Source of the DNA: AR12 sp036265915
Lineage (GTDB): Bacteria; Methylomirabilota; Methylomirabilia; Rokubacteriales; CSP1-6
Assembly (NCBI GenBank): GCA_036265915.1
Contig: DATAOC010000145.1
Coordinates: forward strand, 1-64,000
Length of the DNA stretch: 64,000 nucleotides
Reading direction: 5' to 3'
The first letter of the stretch is position 1. Each line of letters starts with the position of its first letter. Positions 8,654-17,542 of the stretch are shown here, one piece after another. Under the pieces are notes generated by a model. It saw only the letters and a list, made by a program, of their open reading frames with translations. It was not told the DNA's origin and did not search any database. The translations under genes and the position numbers were made by a program.

Positions 8654-9193
8654 CTACGCGGCGAGCCGGCGGGCCGCCATGAGCCCGCGCGAGATCATCA
8701 GGATGGCGAACGCGTGGAAGGCCACGCCGATCCAGTCCTGGATGAGCACGAAGATGAGACCGTCGATGCCGTACACGATCATGCCGGTCATGTACGCCCA
8801 CAGCTTTCCCGCGACCGCGCGCTGTCCCAGCAGCGCGAAGAGCGCGATCACCGCGAGCCCGATCACGTGCGCGGCGCCACCGGTCTCCTGGAACAGCTGG
8901 GTGAGCCCGAGACCGATGATGAACCGCCAGTGCAGGCCGGCAAGGCCGACGACGGTATTGACCAGCGACAGCGCGGCGATCCAGTAGAGCCAGTGGGCTC
9001 CGCGGCGTCGCCGCGCGTCGAGGTCGGGATCGTCCGTGCGTCCCGCGGTGCCCGGCGTGGCGATCCGCTCGCCGATGGCCAGCGGCACGCCGGCCGCGGC
9101 CGCTGGCGCGACCCGCGGCGCCGGCGCCCGGGGCGGCGGCGGGCGGCGGAAGACGCTCGGCGCCTGGGCGCCCTTGCTCGGATTCATGTCCAT
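8654..9193 (-). CDS. Membrane protein, unknown function
   Basis: About 179 residues from the ATG at 9193, which has GGAGGG 6 nt upstream; a GTG at 9211 is an in-frame alternative. The first 75 residues are Pro/Ala/Arg rich and probably cytoplasmic. They are followed by four hydrophobic segments, including ALSLVNTVVGLAGLHW, VIGLAVIALFALLGQRAV and MTGMIVYGIDGLIFVLIQDW. The layout resembles small four-helix membrane proteins of unknown role seen in many bacteria. The gene stands alone between the MetE-like gene and the DUF3999-like gene on the same strand. Confidence 0.75.
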   Translation of the reverse strand: MDMNPSKGAQAPSVFRRPPPPRAPAPRVAPAAAAGVPLAIGERIATPGTAGRTDDPDLDARRRRGAHWLYWIAALSLVNTVVGLAGLHWRFIIGLGLTQLFQETGGAAHVIGLAVIALFALLGQRAVAGKLWAYMTGMIVYGIDGLIFVLIQDWIGVAFHAFAILMISRGLMAARRLAA

Positions 9194-9267
9194 CGCGTCC
9201 CTCCGTGTCACCGAGGGTGTGACGGCACGTCTGTGCCAGACCGATCGTTCCGGTGCAGACCGGCGTG

Positions 9268-10545
9268 TCAGCCGGCGAGGCGAAGCCCGCGCGTCAGCCG
9301 CCAGACGAGCGACGCGAGCGTCAGCAGCGCGGCCGCGGTGGTACTCCAGGCCGCGACGGCCGCCGAGGCCAGACGTGCGGCCGGCGCGGCGGCCATCGGC
9401 TGCGACGCGCCCAGCGTGGCCGCTCGCCGAGGACCCTCGTCGAGATCGGCGGCCGCGGCGGCGGTGGAGGCCGGCGGGGGAAGCGGCGCCGGCGCGGCAC
9501 CGTACTCGAGCGTGTAGCGGCGCCCCGGAACGGCGTCGAAGACGACGCTGCGCTTGACCGCGAACAGCCGCGCGCCGCTCACGGTGAGCGCCGGCTCATC
9601 CACGTTCTGGATGGTCAGTCGCAGGTACCGCGCCGCTGTCTCGGGAACGCGAACGGACGTCGCGCGCTCGCGCACGCCGCCGTTCTCCACGGCGCTGATG
9701 GCGCCGCTGCCGACGAACGCCCAGCGTGTCCGGTCGTCGCTGCCCTCGACCAGCAGCACGCGCCGGAACTCGCGCTCGGCGACGTCGATCTCCACCCGGT
9801 CCACCGGGCGCCGCGAGCGCCGATCGAGCACCAGCCGCGTGGTCCGCCGCATCGTCTCCTGGTCGCGGGCGACCACGGTGGCCGCCACCCGCTCCTCGAT
9901 TCGCTCCGTGGCGGCCGCGGCCACCAGCGCGACGCCGGCCAGCGGCAGCGAGCGACCGTGATCGGCGCCGACGGTCACCCGCACGAAGCGCGCGGTGGAC
10001 GGACGGTAGGAGACGGTCGTGTCCGCCGTCTTCGTGTCCGCCTCGATGCGATAGATGAAGCCTGCCTCCCGGACGATCTGCCAGGCGCCACCGTCGGTGG
10101 CGGTCTCCACGCGAACCGGCACGCGGAAGTTGCGCAGCGAATCTCGCACGGACAGCCTCACCCGCTGGTGCGCGGGGGCGCCCACGCCGGCGTCGAGCAC
10201 GAAGCGCAGGGCGCCGTCGTGGGTGGTCACGAGGTCACGCACCGAAAGTTCGCGCGCGCTCTCCGCCACCGATCGCTCCTGCCGGCGGATGCGGAAGGGG
10301 ATCTCCGCGCCGTCGCCGTCGCGGATGCGCACGTCGGCCAGCGACGGCTGTGCGTCGCGGTACACGTCGGGATCGAGCGCGAGGTCCACGCGCCCCGGCT
10401 GCTCGAGCGGCGGCAGCGCGATCGGCTTGCGGTACGCCGTCGGCCGCGGCGGCTCGCCGGCGGCGTGCGCGGCGCCGACCGCACCGCCGGCGAGCACGAG
10501 CGCGGTGAGGGCGAGCAGTCCAGTGGTTCCGGGTTGACGTCCCAT
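9268..10545 (-). CDS. Exported DUF3999-like protein with C-terminal membrane anchor
   Basis: A 425-residue protein with a cleavable signal (LLALTALVLAGGAVGAAHAA). It has a series of beta-rich repeats of the discoidin/F5-8C flavour, such as IPFRIRRQERSVAESARELS, ARFVRVTVGADHGRSLPLAG and ARYLRLTIQNVDEPALTVSG. A Pro/Ala-rich linker leads to a C-terminal hydrophobic helix (AAVAAWSTTAAALLTLASLV) followed by basic residues. This plan fits DUF3999 proteins, which are periplasmic and anchored. Function unknown. It is divergent from the sugar ABC operon, and its start is 130 bp from that operon's first ATG. Confidence 0.65.
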   Translation of the reverse strand: MGRQPGTTGLLALTALVLAGGAVGAAHAAGEPPRPTAYRKPIALPPLEQPGRVDLALDPDVYRDAQPSLADVRIRDGDGAEIPFRIRRQERSVAESARELSVRDLVTTHDGALRFVLDAGVGAPAHQRVRLSVRDSLRNFRVPVRVETATDGGAWQIVREAGFIYRIEADTKTADTTVSYRPSTARFVRVTVGADHGRSLPLAGVALVAAAATERIEERVAATVVARDQETMRRTTRLVLDRRSRRPVDRVEIDVAEREFRRVLLVEGSDDRTRWAFVGSGAISAVENGGVRERATSVRVPETAARYLRLTIQNVDEPALTVSGARLFAVKRSVVFDAVPGRRYTLEYGAAPAPLPPPASTAAAAADLDEGPRRAATLGASQPMAAAPAARLASAAVAAWSTTAAALLTLASLVWRLTRGLRLAG

Positions 10546-10675
10546 CGCGTGAGGGCCTCTATCCTTGATAGAGGGTCGCGTCCGCGATCACCAAGGTTTT
10601 CTTGACAGCCTGGGACCCCCGGCCTAAAGTCTGCGCCACTCGCACGGCCGGCGGCCACCCGCCAGGAGGCCCTCG

Positions 10676-11980
10676 ATGAACGATCGCCTGCGCTGCTCCC
10701 GCCGTCAGGTTCTCAAATCGATGCTCGCCGCCGGGGCACTGACGGCCGCGGAATATGCGTGGTGGGACGAGCCGCTCGTCTCCCCGCGCCGGGCGTGGGG
10801 CGCCACGCCCGTCCGGTTCCAGTTCAGCGTGCCGGAGCCGAAGCGCAACGCGCTGGTGGAGTCACTGGTCCAGCGCTTCAACCAGTCGCAGAAGGACTTC
10901 GAGGCGCGCGTGGAGTTCGTGCCGCAGGCGCAGGCGCGGCAGAAGCTCATCACGTCGATCACGGCCGGCAGCCCGCCCGACGTCGCCCAGGTCTGGGACA
11001 ACTGGGTCGGCGAGTTCGAGGGGATGAGCGCGCTCGAGGACCTCACGCCGAGGGTCAAGGACTGGTCGGGCTACAAGGACGTCATCCCGCTCGCCTGGGA
11101 GACGGTCACCGTCAAGGGCAAGATCCTCTCCTTCCCGTGGGTGGTCACCAACGACGGCGTGTACTGGCGGACCGATCGCACGCGCGAGTACGGCGTCAAG
11201 GCGCCGAGGGACGACTGGACGTTCGACGAGTTCCTCGCCTACACGAAGGCGATGACGAAGCCCGACCGCAACCAGTACGGCTTCGGCATGCGCGGGCAGG
11301 GTACGTGGGCCGTCCTCTATGCGACCGAGTTCATGTACGCGAACGGCGCGCAGGTGCTGAAGGACGGCAAGGTCGCCATCAACAGCCCCCAGGCGGCCGA
11401 GGCGCTCGACTGGTATCTCGACCTCTTCCGCAAGCACAAGGTCTGTCCGCCCTCGGTGCCCACCGACGGCTGGCGCGGCATCGTGGAGGGGTTCGGCCGC
11501 GGCGTGACGAACGCGTACATCCACAACTCCGGCTCCGCCGAGGAGCAGAAGGACTTCGTGAAGCCGGAGAACTTCGCGACGGTCCCCCTGCCGATCGGGC
11601 CGGCCAAGAAGCGCGTGTCGTTCTACTTCTCGGAGACGCTGACGGCGTTCAAGGGCGGCAAGAACCGCGAGGGCGCGTGGAAGTTCATGTCGTGGGCCAT
11701 GGAGCCCGAGCCGCACTACATGTACAGCAAGGGCCTCGGGCTGCTGCCCGCGCGCAAGACGGTCGCCGAGCGGCCGGAGTTCACCAAGGACCCGGCGCTG
11801 GCCGGGTTCGTCAAATCGTTCCCGTTCTCGATCGTGAGCCCCTACCTCGCCTACGCCGGCTGGGGCGGCAAGCTCGACTCCGAGGGCGTGCCGCTGTTCC
11901 AGCAGGCGCTCGTCGGCAAGCTGACGTCGCGCGAGTTCCTCGACAAGTTCGCCGAGGTCCTGACCAAGAACATGTCGTAG
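10676..11980 (+). CDS. Sugar-type ABC transporter substrate-binding protein (Tat signal)
   Basis: A 434-residue extracellular solute-binding protein of the MalE/UgpB cluster. The N-terminus CSRRQVLKSMLAAGALTAAE is a twin-arginine signal. The mature region has LVQRFNQSQKDFEARVEFVP, ITAGSPPDVAQVWDNWVGEF and a C-terminal half with AFKGGKNREGAWKFMSWAM, a standard family motif. It is followed after 3 bp by two permease genes, forming a transport operon for a sugar or glycerol-3-phosphate-like ligand. An AGGAGG-like ribosome site (CCAGGAGGCC) precedes the ATG. Confidence 0.93.
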   Translation: MNDRLRCSRRQVLKSMLAAGALTAAEYAWWDEPLVSPRRAWGATPVRFQFSVPEPKRNALVESLVQRFNQSQKDFEARVEFVPQAQARQKLITSITAGSPPDVAQVWDNWVGEFEGMSALEDLTPRVKDWSGYKDVIPLAWETVTVKGKILSFPWVVTNDGVYWRTDRTREYGVKAPRDDWTFDEFLAYTKAMTKPDRNQYGFGMRGQGTWAVLYATEFMYANGAQVLKDGKVAINSPQAAEALDWYLDLFRKHKVCPPSVPTDGWRGIVEGFGRGVTNAYIHNSGSAEEQKDFVKPENFATVPLPIGPAKKRVSFYFSETLTAFKGGKNREGAWKFMSWAMEPEPHYMYSKGLGLLPARKTVAERPEFTKDPALAGFVKSFPFSIVSPYLAYAGWGGKLDSEGVPLFQQALVGKLTSREFLDKFAEVLTKNMS

Positions 11981-11983
11981 GCG

Positions 11984-12916
11984 ATGGCACGCGAAGCCAC
12001 GCTCGCGGCGCCCGTGGCGCGGCCGCTGCTGTCGCGGCGCGCGCGGGAGCTCCTCACCGGCTACGCGTACCTGCTGCCGGTGGCCGTGGCGCTCGGCGGC
12101 ACGGTGGTGGTGCCGATCGTGAAGGCCATGCAGATGAGCCTCTACAACCACGTGCTCATCAAGCCGCAGGAGTATCGGTTCATCGGCCTCGCCAACTACG
12201 TCCGGCTCCTGCGCGACGAGGTCTTCTGGCTGTCGCTGTGGAACTCCTTCGTGTGGGTGTTCGGCTCCGTGTCGCTGCAGTTCGCCGGCGGCTTCGCGGC
12301 CGCGCTGCTGCTCCATCAGGGATTTCGCGGCCGCGCCGTCTTCCGCACGCTGACGCTGCTGCCATGGATCATCCCCGGCGTGGTGGTGGCCCTGATCTGG
12401 GAGTTCCTCTACCAGCCGAACTACGGCGCGCTCAACGACGTGCTGGCGCGGCTCGGCCTGATGACGGAGAAGGTGGCATGGCTGTCCAATCCGCAACTCG
12501 CGATGCCGGCCGTCATTGCCACCAACGTGTGGCGCGGCGTGCCGTTCTTCGCCATCATGCTGCTGGCGGGGCTGCAGGCGATCCCCGAGGAGCTCTACGA
12601 GGCGGCGCGCGTCGACGGCGCCGGCGTGCTCGACCGCTTCCGTCACCTGACGCTGCCGATGCTGCGGCCGATCATCGTGGTGGCGACGGCCACCCGGATC
12701 ATCTGGACCTTCAACTACGCCGACCTGATCTTCGTCATGACCAGCGGCGGCCCCGCCAACGCGACCCAGATCACCTCGACCTACACGCTCATGCAGGCGT
12801 ACTCGAACCTCGACTTCGGCTACGCGGCGACGCTCTCGGTGGTGCTCCTGCTCATCATGCTGGCATTCACCGTGCTCTACCTGAAGCTCACGCGTGGCGT
12901 GGAGCCGGTGGCGTGA
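11984..12916 (+). CDS. Sugar-type ABC transporter permease (MalF/UgpA-like)
   Basis: A 310-residue inner-membrane protein with about six transmembrane helices. It begins with basic residues then AYLLPVAVALGGTVVVPIVK, and carries the EAA loop ELYEAARVDGAGVLDRFRHL near residues 205-225, which docks the ATPase. It lies 3 bp after the binding-protein gene and overlaps the next permease by GTGA at 12913-12916. Confidence 0.93.
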   Translation: MAREATLAAPVARPLLSRRARELLTGYAYLLPVAVALGGTVVVPIVKAMQMSLYNHVLIKPQEYRFIGLANYVRLLRDEVFWLSLWNSFVWVFGSVSLQFAGGFAAALLLHQGFRGRAVFRTLTLLPWIIPGVVVALIWEFLYQPNYGALNDVLARLGLMTEKVAWLSNPQLAMPAVIATNVWRGVPFFAIMLLAGLQAIPEELYEAARVDGAGVLDRFRHLTLPMLRPIIVVATATRIIWTFNYADLIFVMTSGGPANATQITSTYTLMQAYSNLDFGYAATLSVVLLLIMLAFTVLYLKLTRGVEPVA

Positions 12917-13785
12917 GCGCGCGCGCCGGCTCGCCGGGCAGAGGCGATCTCGCCGAGCGCGTGCTCGGCGGGCCGGTGCTGTGGCTCGGCCTGCTCGGGC
13001 TGTTCGTGTTCGCGATGGCGCCGTTCGCCTGGGTGCTGCTCGCCTCGTTCAAGACGCGGACGGAGCTGTACGCCACACCGCTCGTCTACCTGCCGGCGTC
13101 GATCAACGCCGCGAACTACGTCGACGCGTGGACCTCCAGGCTCACGCCGTTCAGCCGGTTCTTCGCCAACAGCCTCTGGGTGTCGTCGGTGACGATGGTG
13201 GCGACGACGGCCATCTCGATCCTGGCCGGCTACGCGCTCGCGCGGTTCCGCTTCGCCGGGCGCCAGACGTTTCTGCTCGTGTTTCTCGCGACGCAGATGT
13301 TCCCGGCCGTGCTGCTCATCGCGCCGCTGCTCTCGCAATGGCACGCGCTCGGCTTGATCGACACCTACCAGGCGCTGATCTACTCCAACTTCTCGTTCAC
13401 GGTGCCGTTCACCGTGTGGATGCTGGTCGGCTACTTCGAGTCGATCCCGCGCGAGCTGGAGGAGTCGGCCATGATGGATGGCTGCGGACGGTTCGGCGCG
13501 CTGTGCCGCGTGGTGCTGCCACTGGCGGCGCCAGGCGTGGCGGCCACGGCCATCTTCGCCTTCGTCTCCTCGTGGAGTGAGCTGCTCTTCGCCATCACCT
13601 TCACCTCCCAGACGGAGATGCGCACGCTGTCGGCGGGGCTGCTGTTCATGGTGGGGCAGTACGAGATCCAGTGGGGGCAGCTGTCGGCCGGCGTGATCAT
13701 CAGCACGGTGCCCGTCGCGATCCTGTTCACGTTCCTGCAGCGCCATCTCATTCGCGGCCTCACGGCCGGCGCCCTGAAGGGCTGA
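12913..13785 (+). CDS. Sugar-type ABC transporter permease (MalG/UgpE-like)
   Basis: A 290-residue membrane protein. The GTG start at 12913 overlaps the previous stop. Features are FVFAMAPFAWVLLASFKTRT in the first helix, then FFANSLWVSSVTMVATTAIS, and the EAA loop RELEESAMMDGCGRFGALCR. It is the second channel subunit of this importer. No ABC ATPase follows (the next gene is aat), so the transporter must use an ATPase encoded elsewhere, as multi-system MsmK-type ATPases do. Confidence 0.93.
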   Translation: MSARAGSPGRGDLAERVLGGPVLWLGLLGLFVFAMAPFAWVLLASFKTRTELYATPLVYLPASINAANYVDAWTSRLTPFSRFFANSLWVSSVTMVATTAISILAGYALARFRFAGRQTFLLVFLATQMFPAVLLIAPLLSQWHALGLIDTYQALIYSNFSFTVPFTVWMLVGYFESIPRELEESAMMDGCGRFGALCRVVLPLAAPGVAATAIFAFVSSWSELLFAITFTSQTEMRTLSAGLLFMVGQYEIQWGQLSAGVIISTVPVAILFTFLQRHLIRGLTAGALKG

Positions 13786-13811
13786 GCCGGGTCCCGGCGC
13801 TCGACATCGCG

Positions 13812-14516
13812 GTGTCGGCGTCGCGGCGGCCGGCGCCGCTGCCTCCGACGCGCGTGCGCTTCCCCGATCCCCGTCGCGCCGACGCGGACGGCCTCGTCGC
13901 CGTCGGCGGCGACCTCGAGCCGGCGACGCTGGTGGCCGCCTATCGGGCCGGGATCTTTCCGTGGCCGGTGGAGGACGTCGACACCGCGTGGTGGTCGCCC
14001 GACCCGCGCGCCGTCATCCCGCTCGACGGCCTGCACGTCTCGCGACGCCTGACGCAGACGCTGAGGCAGCGGCGCTTTCGCGTCACCGTCGACGCGGACT
14101 TCGCCGGCGTCATCGCCGGGTGCGCCGACCGCGCGCCCGAGGCCACGTGGATCACGCCGGCGCTGCGCGCGGCCTACGTGCGACTGCACGGCCTCGGCTG
14201 GGCGCACAGCGTGGAGGTGTGGACGCTCGACGGCGCGCTGGCAGGCGGTCTCTACGGTGTCGGCGTCGGTGGGCTCTTCGCGGCCGAGTCGATGTTCCAC
14301 CGCGTGACCGATGCCTCGAAGATCGCGCTGGTCGGCCTCGTGCAGCACTGCCGCGCCGTCGGTGTGCAGCTCATCGACGTGCAGTTGAGCTCGGCGCATC
14401 TGGTCTCGATGGGCGCCGTCACGCTGCCCCGCCGTGACTATCTGCGCCGGCTCGCCACCGTCGTGGACCGGCCCGTGAATTTCGCCGGCGGCGCCGCCGT
14501 CCCACCGGTAGAGTGA
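13812..14516 (+). CDS. aat: Leucyl/phenylalanyl-tRNA--protein transferase
   Basis: It adds Leu or Phe from charged tRNA to proteins with N-terminal Arg or Lys, marking them for ClpS/ClpAP. From the GTG at 13812 it is 234 residues, the usual family length. Diagnostic motifs include FPDPRRADADGLVAVGGDLE, YRAGIFPWPVED, WWSPDPRAVIPLDGLHVSRR, GGLYGVGVGGLFAAESMFHR and QLSSAHLVSMGAVTLPRRDY. The start falls just after the sugar permease stop. No ATG is available in this frame, so GTG is the best choice. lolA follows after 4 bp. Confidence 0.93.
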   Translation: MSASRRPAPLPPTRVRFPDPRRADADGLVAVGGDLEPATLVAAYRAGIFPWPVEDVDTAWWSPDPRAVIPLDGLHVSRRLTQTLRQRRFRVTVDADFAGVIAGCADRAPEATWITPALRAAYVRLHGLGWAHSVEVWTLDGALAGGLYGVGVGGLFAAESMFHRVTDASKIALVGLVQHCRAVGVQLIDVQLSSAHLVSMGAVTLPRRDYLRRLATVVDRPVNFAGGAAVPPVE

Positions 14517-14520
14517 GCGT

Positions 14521-15177
14521 ATGCGACTGGTGATCGCGCTTGGCGTCCTGCTCGGTCTCGTCGTTCCCGCCGGTGCTCAGCCCGCACCGCCGCTCGACGA
14601 GGTCGTGCGCGGCGTCGAGGGCGCCTACGGCAAGATGACCGATCTCAAGGCGGAGTTCACACAATCGGCGCTCAACAAGAGCCTGAACCAGACGATCGAC
14701 GCGCAGGGCGTCGTGTACTTGAAGAAGGGCGGCAAGCTGCGCTGGGAGTACGCCGAGCCGACGCGACAGGAGATCGTCTCCGACGGCAAGACGATCTGGA
14801 TCTACACGCCGCAGCTCAACCAGGTCAACACGGGCCCCGCGCCCGAGGCGCTCTCGGGACCGGCGGGCAGCTTTCTCAGCGGCCTCGGCAAGCTGCGCGA
14901 GCACTTCAACGTCCGGTTCCTGAATCCGGCGCAGCCGAAGGATGCCGACGGCAACGTCGTCCTGGACCTCACCCCGAAGCAGCCGATCCCGACCATGACG
15001 CGCCTGATTCTCTCGCTCGATCCGAAGACGTACGACGTGCGCAAGGCGATCCTGCACGACCAGTTCGAGAACACGGTCACCATGCGCTTCAGCAAAGTTG
15101 CCGTGAACAGCGGCGTGTCCGACAAGATGTTCACGTTCGTGGCGCCCAAGGGCGCCGCCACCGTCCCGCTCAGATAG
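14521..15177 (+). CDS. lolA: Outer-membrane lipoprotein carrier protein LolA
   Basis: A 218-residue periplasmic chaperone that accepts lipoproteins from LolCDE and ferries them to the outer membrane. It has a signal peptide (VIALGVLLGLVVPAGA), then TDLKAEFTQSALNKSLNQTI, GVVYLKKGGKLRWEYAEPTR, QEIVSDGKTIWIYTPQLNQV and a C-terminal VNSGVSDKMFTFVAPKGA. These are the standard LolA strands. Its presence supports a diderm envelope. A TAGAGT hexamer ends only 6 nt before the ATG, so a leaderless transcript is possible. Confidence 0.93.
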   Translation: MRLVIALGVLLGLVVPAGAQPAPPLDEVVRGVEGAYGKMTDLKAEFTQSALNKSLNQTIDAQGVVYLKKGGKLRWEYAEPTRQEIVSDGKTIWIYTPQLNQVNTGPAPEALSGPAGSFLSGLGKLREHFNVRFLNPAQPKDADGNVVLDLTPKQPIPTMTRLILSLDPKTYDVRKAILHDQFENTVTMRFSKVAVNSGVSDKMFTFVAPKGAATVPLR

Positions 15178-15245
15178 CGGCCGGCGCCGACCATCCCGCC
15201 GAGCGCGGTCGACTTCGACAGCCGGGGTGGTAGTCTATATCCCTC

Positions 15246-15743
15246 ATGGCCGCCGAGAATTCGTTCGACATCGTCTGCAAGATCGACATGCAAGAAGTCA
15301 CCAATGCGCTCGATCAGGCGCGCCGCGAGATCGAGACGCGCTACGACCTGAAGGGCAGCAAGAACGAGGTCAAGCTGGAAAAGACCGAGATCACGCTGCT
15401 GGCGCCGGACGAGATGAAGCTGAAGGCCGTCACCGATATTCTCCAGTCCAAGCTCCACAAGCGCGGCATCCCGCTCAAGGGGCTCACGTACGGCACGGTG
15501 GAGCAGGCGGGTGGCAACCAGCTGCGCCAGAAGATCACGCTGCAGCAGGGCATCCCGATCGAGAAGGCCAGGGAGATCGTGCGGCTCATCAAGGACACGA
15601 AGCTGAAGGTGCAGGCCTCGATCAACGAGGACAAGGTGCGCGTCACCGGCAAGGCGCGCGACGACCTCCAGAAGATCATCGCGCTCCTGCGCGACAAGGA
15701 TCTCGGCATCGCGCTGCAGTTCGACAACTACCGCAACGCCTGA
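15246..15743 (+). CDS. yajQ: YajQ-family cyclic-di-GMP/nucleotide-binding protein
   Basis: A 165-residue protein with the complete YajQ pattern: NSFDIVCKIDMQEVTNALDQ, ETRYDLKGSKNEVKLEKTEI, ILQSKLHKRGIPLKGLTYG, IVRLIKDTKLKVQASINEDK and a terminal LQFDNYRNA. The family has two RNA-binding-like domains and includes c-di-GMP receptors. It sits 7 bp upstream of rimO. The upstream region has TCTATAT just before the ATG, with no strong Shine-Dalgarno. Confidence 0.95.
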   Translation: MAAENSFDIVCKIDMQEVTNALDQARREIETRYDLKGSKNEVKLEKTEITLLAPDEMKLKAVTDILQSKLHKRGIPLKGLTYGTVEQAGGNQLRQKITLQQGIPIEKAREIVRLIKDTKLKVQASINEDKVRVTGKARDDLQKIIALLRDKDLGIALQFDNYRNA

Positions 15744-15750
15744 AGCGTCC

Positions 15751-17070
15751 GTGAAGGTCCACCTCACCACGCTCGGCTGTCCGAAGAACCAGGTCGACTC
15801 CGAGCTCATGCTCGGCCGCCTCGCCGCCGCCGGCCACGCCGTCACCGAGCGCGCCGAGGACGCCGAGTGCGTCATCGTCAACACGTGCGCCTTCATCGAC
15901 CGCGCGCGCGAGGAGTCGGTGGCCACCATCCTCGAGCTCGCGAAGCTGAAGGACCGTGGCCGCTGTCGCTCGCTCATCGTCACCGGCTGCCTCACGCAGC
16001 GCTACGGCCTCGAGATCCAGAAGGAGATGCCGGAGATCGACGCCATGCTCGGCACCTCGGGCCTCGAGCGGATCGTCGATCTCGTGGAGCATGCCGCGGG
16101 CCGCGAGGCATGGACGCAGAACGCGCCGCCGGGCTATCTCTACGACGCGACGGCCCCGCGGCTCCTCATGACCGCGATGCCCTACGCGTACGTGAAGATC
16201 GCGGAGGGCTGCGACATGGGCTGCACGTTCTGCGCGATCCCGCAGTTCCGCGGCCGGCATCGCAGCCGTCCGCTGGCCGATGTCGTGGCCGAGGTGCAGG
16301 CGCTTGCCGCACGCGGCGTGCAGGAGGCCATCCTCGTCTCGCAGGACACGCTTGCCTACGGTCGCGACCTGGCCGGCAACGGCGACATCGGCGATCTGCT
16401 GCTGGCACTCGGCGAGGACACGCGGATGCCGTGGATCCGGCCGATGTACCTCCACCCCGCGCACGTGAACGATCGCCTGCTCGACAAGTGGTCGCGCGCG
16501 CGCATCGTCCCGTACGTCGACATGCCCGTGCAGCACGGCGACGACACGATCCTGCGCGCCATGCGGCGCGGAGTCACCGCGCGGCGCATGAAAGACGTCG
16601 TCGCGCGCTTCCGCGACGCGGTGCCGGGCGTCACCGTGCGCACCACCGTCCTCGTCGGCTTTCCGGGTGAGACAGCGGAGGCGTTCGACAACCTCCTGGC
16701 GTTCGTGGAGGACGTGCGGTTCGACCGGCTTGGCGTCTTCGCCTACTCGCCGGAGGAGGGCACGCCGTCGCCGGCGTTCGCCGATCAGGTGCCGGCCGAG
16801 ATCGCCGCCGAGCGCGCGGCCATCGTGCAGGACCGGCAGGACGCCATCTCGTTCGAGGCGAACGCCAGGCTCGCGGGCGCGGTCGTCGACGTGCTGGTCG
16901 ACGGGCGCAGCGAGGACCCGGCCTTCGCCTGGGAAGGGCGACTGGCCGGCCAGGCTCCCGAGATCGACGGCGTCGTCTACCTGCGCGGCCGCGACTTCAC
17001 GCCTTCTCGGTTTGCCCGCGTGCGCATCGCCGAGGTCGAGGGCTACGAGCTCGTCGGCGAGCGCGCCTAG
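15751..17070 (+). CDS. rimO: Ribosomal protein S12 methylthiotransferase RimO
   Basis: A radical-SAM enzyme that adds a methylthio group to the conserved Asp of ribosomal protein S12. At 439 residues it is full length. It has the N-terminal MTTase domain with VHLTTLGCPKNQVDSELM, VNTCAFIDRAREES and VTGCLTQRYG (three Cys for one cluster). The radical-SAM motif EGCDMGCTFCAIPQFRGRHR lies near residues 152-171, then TVLVGFPGETAEAF, and a TRAM domain ends the protein. The GTG start is 8 nt after the yajQ stop. Confidence 0.95.
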   Translation: MKVHLTTLGCPKNQVDSELMLGRLAAAGHAVTERAEDAECVIVNTCAFIDRAREESVATILELAKLKDRGRCRSLIVTGCLTQRYGLEIQKEMPEIDAMLGTSGLERIVDLVEHAAGREAWTQNAPPGYLYDATAPRLLMTAMPYAYVKIAEGCDMGCTFCAIPQFRGRHRSRPLADVVAEVQALAARGVQEAILVSQDTLAYGRDLAGNGDIGDLLLALGEDTRMPWIRPMYLHPAHVNDRLLDKWSRARIVPYVDMPVQHGDDTILRAMRRGVTARRMKDVVARFRDAVPGVTVRTTVLVGFPGETAEAFDNLLAFVEDVRFDRLGVFAYSPEEGTPSPAFADQVPAEIAAERAAIVQDRQDAISFEANARLAGAVVDVLVDGRSEDPAFAWEGRLAGQAPEIDGVVYLRGRDFTPSRFARVRIAEVEGYELVGERA

Positions 17071-17107
17071 CCGCCGGCGCACCGGCAGCGAGCGTCTCGC
17101 GCTGCTC

Positions 17108-17542
17108 GTGGCGACCGTCGGTGGCGTCGGCTACGCGCCCATCGCGCCCGGGACCGTCGCCAGCGCCGTCACCGCCATCTTCCTCTGGCTGGTGCCGATG
17201 TCGTCCGCCGGGCGCGTCGTGTTCGCGCTCGGCGTCACGCTCGCCGGCACCTGGGCGGCGGACGTGGCCGAGCGCGCGATGGCGCGGAAGGATCCCGGTG
17301 CCATCGTGATCGACGAGGTGGCCGGCATGGCGCTGTCGGTGCTTCTGCTGCCGATGACGGCCGTCGCGGTCGGCGTCGCGTTCCTCCTGTTCCGCATCTT
17401 CGACGTCGTCAAGCCGTACCCGTGCAACGCGCTGCAGCGTCTCCCCGGCGGTGTCGGAGTGATGATCGACGACGTCGTGGCCGGCCTGTACGCGCTCGGT
17501 GTCGTGTTGGTCGCTCGCGCGGTCTTCGGCGTGCCGTCGTGA
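17108..17542 (+). CDS. pgpA: Phosphatidylglycerophosphatase A
   Basis: It dephosphorylates phosphatidylglycerol phosphate in membrane lipid synthesis. Motifs are VGGVGYAPIAPGTVASAV, KDPGAIVIDEVAGMALSVLL and FRIFDVVKPYPCNALQ, followed by GGVGVMIDDVVAGLYA; these carry the acidic residues of the active site. The start is uncertain: the first usual codon after the rimO stop is GTG at 17108 (144 residues), but the coding pattern seems to begin a little earlier (SERLALL). A TTG at 17012 inside rimO would give a longer form. The stop overlaps the next GTG (GTGA at 17539-17542). Confidence 0.9.
   Translation: MATVGGVGYAPIAPGTVASAVTAIFLWLVPMSSAGRVVFALGVTLAGTWAADVAERAMARKDPGAIVIDEVAGMALSVLLLPMTAVAVGVAFLLFRIFDVVKPYPCNALQRLPGGVGVMIDDVVAGLYALGVVLVARAVFGVPS

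Noticed and set aside
10862..12646. 594-codon minus-strand open frame
   Set aside because: Complement of the sugar-binding protein and first permease genes, both of which have clear family motifs; composition artefact.
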